A stretch of 9,364 nucleotides of DNA, taken from the NCBI GenBank assembly GCA_036258315.1, contig DATADX010000066.1:1-9364 (forward strand). Reading direction: 5' to 3'. Positions 8,027 to 9,364 of the stretch are shown here, in pieces. The notes under the pieces are model-generated. The model was given only the letters and a program-made list of their open reading frames with translations, was not told the DNA's origin and did not search any database. Each line of letters opens with the position of its first letter. The stretch's first letter is position 1. A program made the translations under genes and the position numbers. Source of the stretch: DASSYK01 sp036258315 (GTDB lineage: Bacteria > Actinomycetota > Thermoleophilia > Solirubrobacterales > 70-9).

Positions 8027-8386
8027 GTGCTCCAGCACGTTTCGATCGAGATCCCGCCGGACGAGGGCGATCGCGCGATCGAGTTCTGGCGCCTGGTCGG
8101 CTTCGACGAGGTCGCGGCGCCCGAGGTGCTCGGCGACTCGATCCGGTGGGTCGAGCGCGACGGGACCCAGGTGCACCTGATCCTGACCGAGGGGCACACG
8201 GCCCCCGTGCTCGGACACGCCGCCGTGGTCGTCCCGGATCACGCCGATGCGAAGCGGAGGCTCTGCGAAGCCGGTTTCGAGGTCCAGGACGCTCGTCAGC
8301 TGTGGGGCGCCGACCGCGCCTTCGCGATCGCGCCGGGCGGGAACCGGGTCGAGCTGATGGCCTCGCCGCCGCCGACGCGGTCTTGA
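8027..8386 (+). CDS. VOC superfamily (glyoxalase/bleomycin-resistance fold) protein
   Basis: A 119-residue single-domain protein with two beta-alpha-beta-beta-beta modules typical of the vicinal oxygen chelate fold: LQHVSIEIPP with EFWRLVGF, then LGHAAVVVPD with AKRRLCEAGF, ending in PGGNRVELM. Candidate metal ligands are His4, His50, His64 and Glu109, in the places where VOC enzymes bind a divalent metal. The reaction (lyase, isomerase, dioxygenase or binding protein) cannot be told from sequence. GTG at 8027 puts the first beta strand at the very N-terminus, as usual; the in-frame GTG further upstream (7946) would run through the acsA coding region and adds non-domain residues. The start lies 7 nt after the acsA stop with no clear Shine-Dalgarno, suggesting translational coupling. 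Confidence 0.85.
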   Translation: MLQHVSIEIPPDEGDRAIEFWRLVGFDEVAAPEVLGDSIRWVERDGTQVHLILTEGHTAPVLGHAAVVVPDHADAKRRLCEAGFEVQDARQLWGADRAFAIAPGGNRVELMASPPPTRS

Positions 8387-8387
8387 G

Positions 8388-9350
8388 CTAGTCGCGCCGC
8401 TTGCGCTTCCTGCGGCGCTGGCCCTGGGTCTCCCCTCGGGCGGGTGGCTCCTCGGCGTCGGCACCGCCCGCGGGCTCGCCGGGGTTGGGCTCGGCCTCGG
8501 GGAGCCCCCGCTCCGAGACCTCGCGGCCGCTTCCCTCGACGGTTCCGCCCTCGGCCGGCGCCTCACCGGGCTTCGGCCACGGAACCGCGCGCCCCTCGGT
8601 CCATGCCGGCGGCCGCCGCTCGGGGCTCCGCGCGAAGAAGACGGCGAGAAAGGCCATCCAGATGACCGCGCCGAAGGCGCCAAGCTGGGAGAAGAACGGG
8701 ATCGCGCAGACCACTCCCAGCGCCATCGCGAAGGTCGCGTTGAACCTCGACAGGAGCCCGGTGCGCATCGACCAGAGACCCGTATAGAAGAGCGCGATCC
8801 CGAAGCAGAGAAAGCCCACGAGGCTGATCACCTGAGCCGTGGAGACGGCGCTCGAGTCCTGCAGCAGGTCGTCGGCGAGATTCTCCCGCGGGGAGTCCTC
8901 GTCGACGTCCGCGTCCGGATCGTCGGAAGGCGACTCGGCGACGGTCTCGGCCTGCGCGACGAAGTCATCCCCGACGTCGACGAGTGCGGTCGAGAGGAGC
9001 ACGAATTGAGCGGCGATCAGGGCCGGGCCGAGGATGTAGAAGCCGAGGAACTCCCTGCGAACCCGGGGCTCGCGGGCCCGGGCGGCCTGGAACAGGTAAA
9101 GGAGCGGGACACCCATCAGCAGGAACGAGAGCGCCCGCAGGAGCGAGGGAATCACCACCGCCCTGCTCGAGTCGTCGTGATAGGCGACCAGAAGGTCGGC
9201 GCTGCTCCCGCTCCGCACATCAGAGAGCGCCGGTCCGGCGATCAGCGAGGCGGCGATGAAGCAGAGAATCGCCAGGGCCGCGGCAAGCGCCACCCACTTC
9301 GCGCGGGCACGCTCTTTCGCCAGGAAGGCTGTGTCGGCTGGTGCGTTCAT
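8388..9350 (-). CDS. six-helix membrane protein of unknown function
   Basis: A 320-residue protein I do not recognise by function. About six hydrophobic segments are visible: residues 19-39, 65-87, 101-123, 172-194, 203-221 and 223-240. A conspicuous acidic Asp/Glu/Ser loop (about 135-167) lies between helices 3 and 4. The last ~80 residues are a hydrophilic Pro/Gly/Glu-rich tail ending in a lysine/arginine cluster (RRRKRKRRD). The basic stretch before helix 1 (KERARAK) suggests a cytoplasmic N-terminus, which with six helices places the tail in the cytoplasm too. No catalytic motif is evident. ATG at 9350 is chosen because it precedes the basic stretch and helix 1; only 14 bases lie upstream in the window and show no Shine-Dalgarno, so a longer start outside the window cannot be excluded. 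It is convergent with the VOC gene with a 1-nt gap. Confidence 0.85.
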   Translation of the reverse strand: MNAPADTAFLAKERARAKWVALAAALAILCFIAASLIAGPALSDVRSGSSADLLVAYHDDSSRAVVIPSLLRALSFLLMGVPLLYLFQAARAREPRVRREFLGFYILGPALIAAQFVLLSTALVDVGDDFVAQAETVAESPSDDPDADVDEDSPRENLADDLLQDSSAVSTAQVISLVGFLCFGIALFYTGLWSMRTGLLSRFNATFAMALGVVCAIPFFSQLGAFGAVIWMAFLAVFFARSPERRPPAWTEGRAVPWPKPGEAPAEGGTVEGSGREVSERGLPEAEPNPGEPAGGADAEEPPARGETQGQRRRKRKRRD

Positions 9351-9364
9351 CGGTCGAGGGGGGC

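Overview
The window is about 70% GC and densely packed with genes. It has GTG starts, almost no intergenic space, at least one apparently leaderless promoter and a sortase-type (LPxTG) surface protein. Together these suggest a high-GC Gram-positive actinobacterium, plausibly of the deep-branching Thermoleophilia/Solirubrobacterales type. That placement is inference from composition and gene types, not from a database match. I see no tRNA or rRNA gene, CRISPR array, insertion sequence or phage gene; this looks like a chromosomal housekeeping region.

Layout. (1) Positions 1-1290 (+) hold the C-terminal ~430 codons of NuoN, a proton-pumping subunit of respiratory complex I. It is followed at 1327-2220 (+) by an AEC (auxin efflux carrier) family transporter. 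(2) A membrane-anchored diguanylate cyclase (GGDEF) runs convergently at 2217-3248 (-) and shares one CTAG with the transporter so that both genes stop there. (3) A ~157 bp divergent intergenic region with inverted repeats separates it from a 548-residue tandem ThyX-like (flavin-dependent thymidylate synthase family) protein at 3406-5052 (+). (4) A secreted cupredoxin with a duplicated linker and an LPSTG wall-sorting signal lies at 5138-5965 (+), apparently driven by a leaderless promoter. (5) Acetyl-CoA synthetase AcsA (6037-8019, +) is followed 7 nt later by a small VOC-fold protein (8027-8386, +). (6) A six-helix membrane protein of unknown function (8388-9350, -) converges on that pair with a 1-nt gap.

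How they fit together. NuoN (respiration), AcsA (acetate activation) and ThyX (dTMP synthesis) are core metabolism. The cupredoxin is a cell-surface electron-transfer or copper protein. The cyclase makes c-di-GMP. There is no sign of a single multi-gene system spanning the window. The most interesting points are: the two halves of the ThyX protein each appear to keep a different part of the ThyX signature; the cyclase gene appears to start at CTG behind a good Shine-Dalgarno; and the cupredoxin and ThyX genes share the same TACGAT-7 nt-start arrangement.
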